NCBI GenBank assembly: GCA_004296865.1
Contig: SCVQ01000215.1
Location: 1 to 5,807, forward strand
From: Nitrospirota bacterium
Lineage (GTDB): Bacteria > Nitrospirota > Nitrospiria > Nitrospirales > Nitrospiraceae
Length of the DNA stretch: 5,807 nt
Reading direction: 5' to 3'
How positions within the stretch are numbered: position 1 is the stretch's first letter; every line of letters starts with the position of its first letter. The position numbers were made by a program, and so were the translations under genes. Of the stretch, positions 5,096 through 5,807 are shown piece after piece. Below the pieces are notes generated by a model. That model ran no database searches and had not been told where the DNA came from. It was given only the letters and a program-made list of their open reading frames with translations.

Positions 5096-5807
5096 GCCAG
5101 ATACTCGAAAAGGAATGGTCTATCTGGTCGGGGCAGGACCAGGCGATCCCGGGCTTCTCACTGTCCGCGCACTGGAATTGCTGCGTGCCGCTGACGTAGT
5201 GGCCTACGACGCTCTGGTCTCGCCTGCCATCCTCTCGCTTGCCGGGCCACAGGCTGAGCGGTTGCCCGTGGGCCGACGCCATGGCAGGGGAGTGACCTCC
5301 TATCGATTGCATCCGGAGGTCCTGGCTCGCGCCAAGGCAGGCCACACCGTCGTTCGCTTGAAGGCCGGCGACCCGCTCATTTTTGGACGTGGCGGGGAGG
5401 AAGCGGAGGAGCTGGCGGAAGCCGGTATTCCCTTTGCGATCGTCCCAGGCATTTCCGCAGCCCTTGGCGCCGCTGCTTATGCCGGCATTCCGCTCACGCA
5501 TCGCCTGCACACATCCGATGTGACCTTCGCGAGTGGCCACGACGTTGACGGAAGTCATTCCAGCTTCACCGAGTGGCCCAGGATTGTCACCGGCAAGGGC
5601 ACCCTGGTGATTTATATGGCTGCCAAAAAACTCTCATCGAATCTCCAGCGTCTGATGCAAGTCGGCCGCTCCGCGGAGACTCCCGCAGCCTACATCGCCT
5701 CCGCCACAACCACCGGCCAGAAGGTCATCGTCGGTACGCTGGCAACCCTTCCGGAACAGACGCGAGACGTCGATCCCACCGCGCCGGCTCTCGTCATCGT
5801 CGGCAAC
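5085..5807 (+). CDS. cobA: Uroporphyrinogen-III C-methyltransferase (SUMT) CobA, 3'-truncated by window edge
   Basis: Methylates uroporphyrinogen III at C2 and C7 to give precorrin-2, the committed entry to B12 and siroheme. From GTG 5085 the frame is open for 241 codons to the window end. Motifs: MVYLVGAGPGDPGLLTVRALELL (11-33), VAYDALV (39-45), VGRRHGRG (62-69), VVRLKAGDPLIFGRGGEEAEEL (89-110), PGISAALGAAAYAGIPLTHR (121-140), SDVTFASGHD (144-153) and GTLVIYMA (172-179). Single-domain SUMT proteins are about 250-280 aa, so nearly all of the domain is present; a C-terminal fusion to uroporphyrinogen-III synthase (HemD), seen in some bacteria, cannot be excluded. The region where many SUMTs have a Gln-containing stretch (HSxxQxEIN) reads TSYRLHPEV here, a recognisable sub-type rather than a defect. 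It overlaps the cobM end by 11 bases, which suggests coupling. Confidence 0.93.
   Translation, partial: MPIEPDTRKGMVYLVGAGPGDPGLLTVRALELLRAADVVAYDALVSPAILSLAGPQAERLPVGRRHGRGVTSYRLHPEVLARAKAGHTVVRLKAGDPLIFGRGGEEAEELAEAGIPFAIVPGISAALGAAAYAGIPLTHRLHTSDVTFASGHDVDGSHSSFTEWPRIVTGKGTLVIYMAAKKLSSNLQRLMQVGRSAETPAAYIASATTTGQKVIVGTLATLPEQTRDVDPTAPALVIVGN

Noticed and set aside
5064..5558. Minus-strand open frame (164 codons) opposite cobA
   Set aside because: The plus strand encodes a clear SUMT with all family motifs in this region; the antisense frame has no domain signature.

Overview
The window is a single-strand, tightly packed block of corrin-ring (vitamin B12) biosynthesis genes, all on the + strand. 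In order: the 3' part of a CbiE-CbiT fusion (cobL), cobI/cbiL, cbiG, cobJ/cbiH, a small gene I do not recognise, cobM/cbiF, and the 5' part of cobA (uroporphyrinogen-III/precorrin C-methyltransferase). High-GC coding sequence, the CbiE-CbiT fusion and the protein sequence style suggest an environmental Gram-negative bacterium. A Nitrospirota (Nitrospira-like) origin is my best guess, from general resemblance only and at moderate to low confidence.

Layout. From the left edge to 4102 the genes form an unbroken translationally coupled chain: three ATGA junctions (938, 1717, 2853) and one TGATG junction (3689). cobA then overlaps the end of cobM by 11 bases and starts at a GTG (5085) with a strong Shine-Dalgarno. 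The only non-coding gap is 4103-4303, between the unknown gene and cobM. It is almost entirely filled by a 194-base element (4100-4293) with perfect 19-base terminal inverted repeats and nested internal complementarity, which looks like a non-autonomous MITE-type insertion. Removing it with one TA copy left behind restores a TAA stop for the upstream gene, followed by the GGAG of cobM and a 9-base gap. The insertion therefore appears to have landed inside a stop codon and rebuilt it as TAG.

How the genes work together. CobA makes precorrin-2 by methylating C2 and C7. CobI adds the C20 methyl, CobJ the C17 methyl with ring contraction, and CobM the C11 methyl. CbiG opens the delta-lactone and releases the C20 fragment as acetaldehyde. 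CobL adds the C5 and C15 methyls and decarboxylates the C12 acetate. CbiG, together with the absence of CobG or CobF here, points to the oxygen-independent (early cobalt insertion) route, although several proteins are commonly labelled with the aerobic Cob names. The C1 methyltransferase (CbiD), reductase (CbiJ/CobK), mutase (CbiC/CobH) and cobalt chelatase are not in the window and are presumably elsewhere, probably just outside it. No promoter, cobalamin riboswitch or intrinsic terminator is convincing here; the operon's control region probably lies upstream of base 1.
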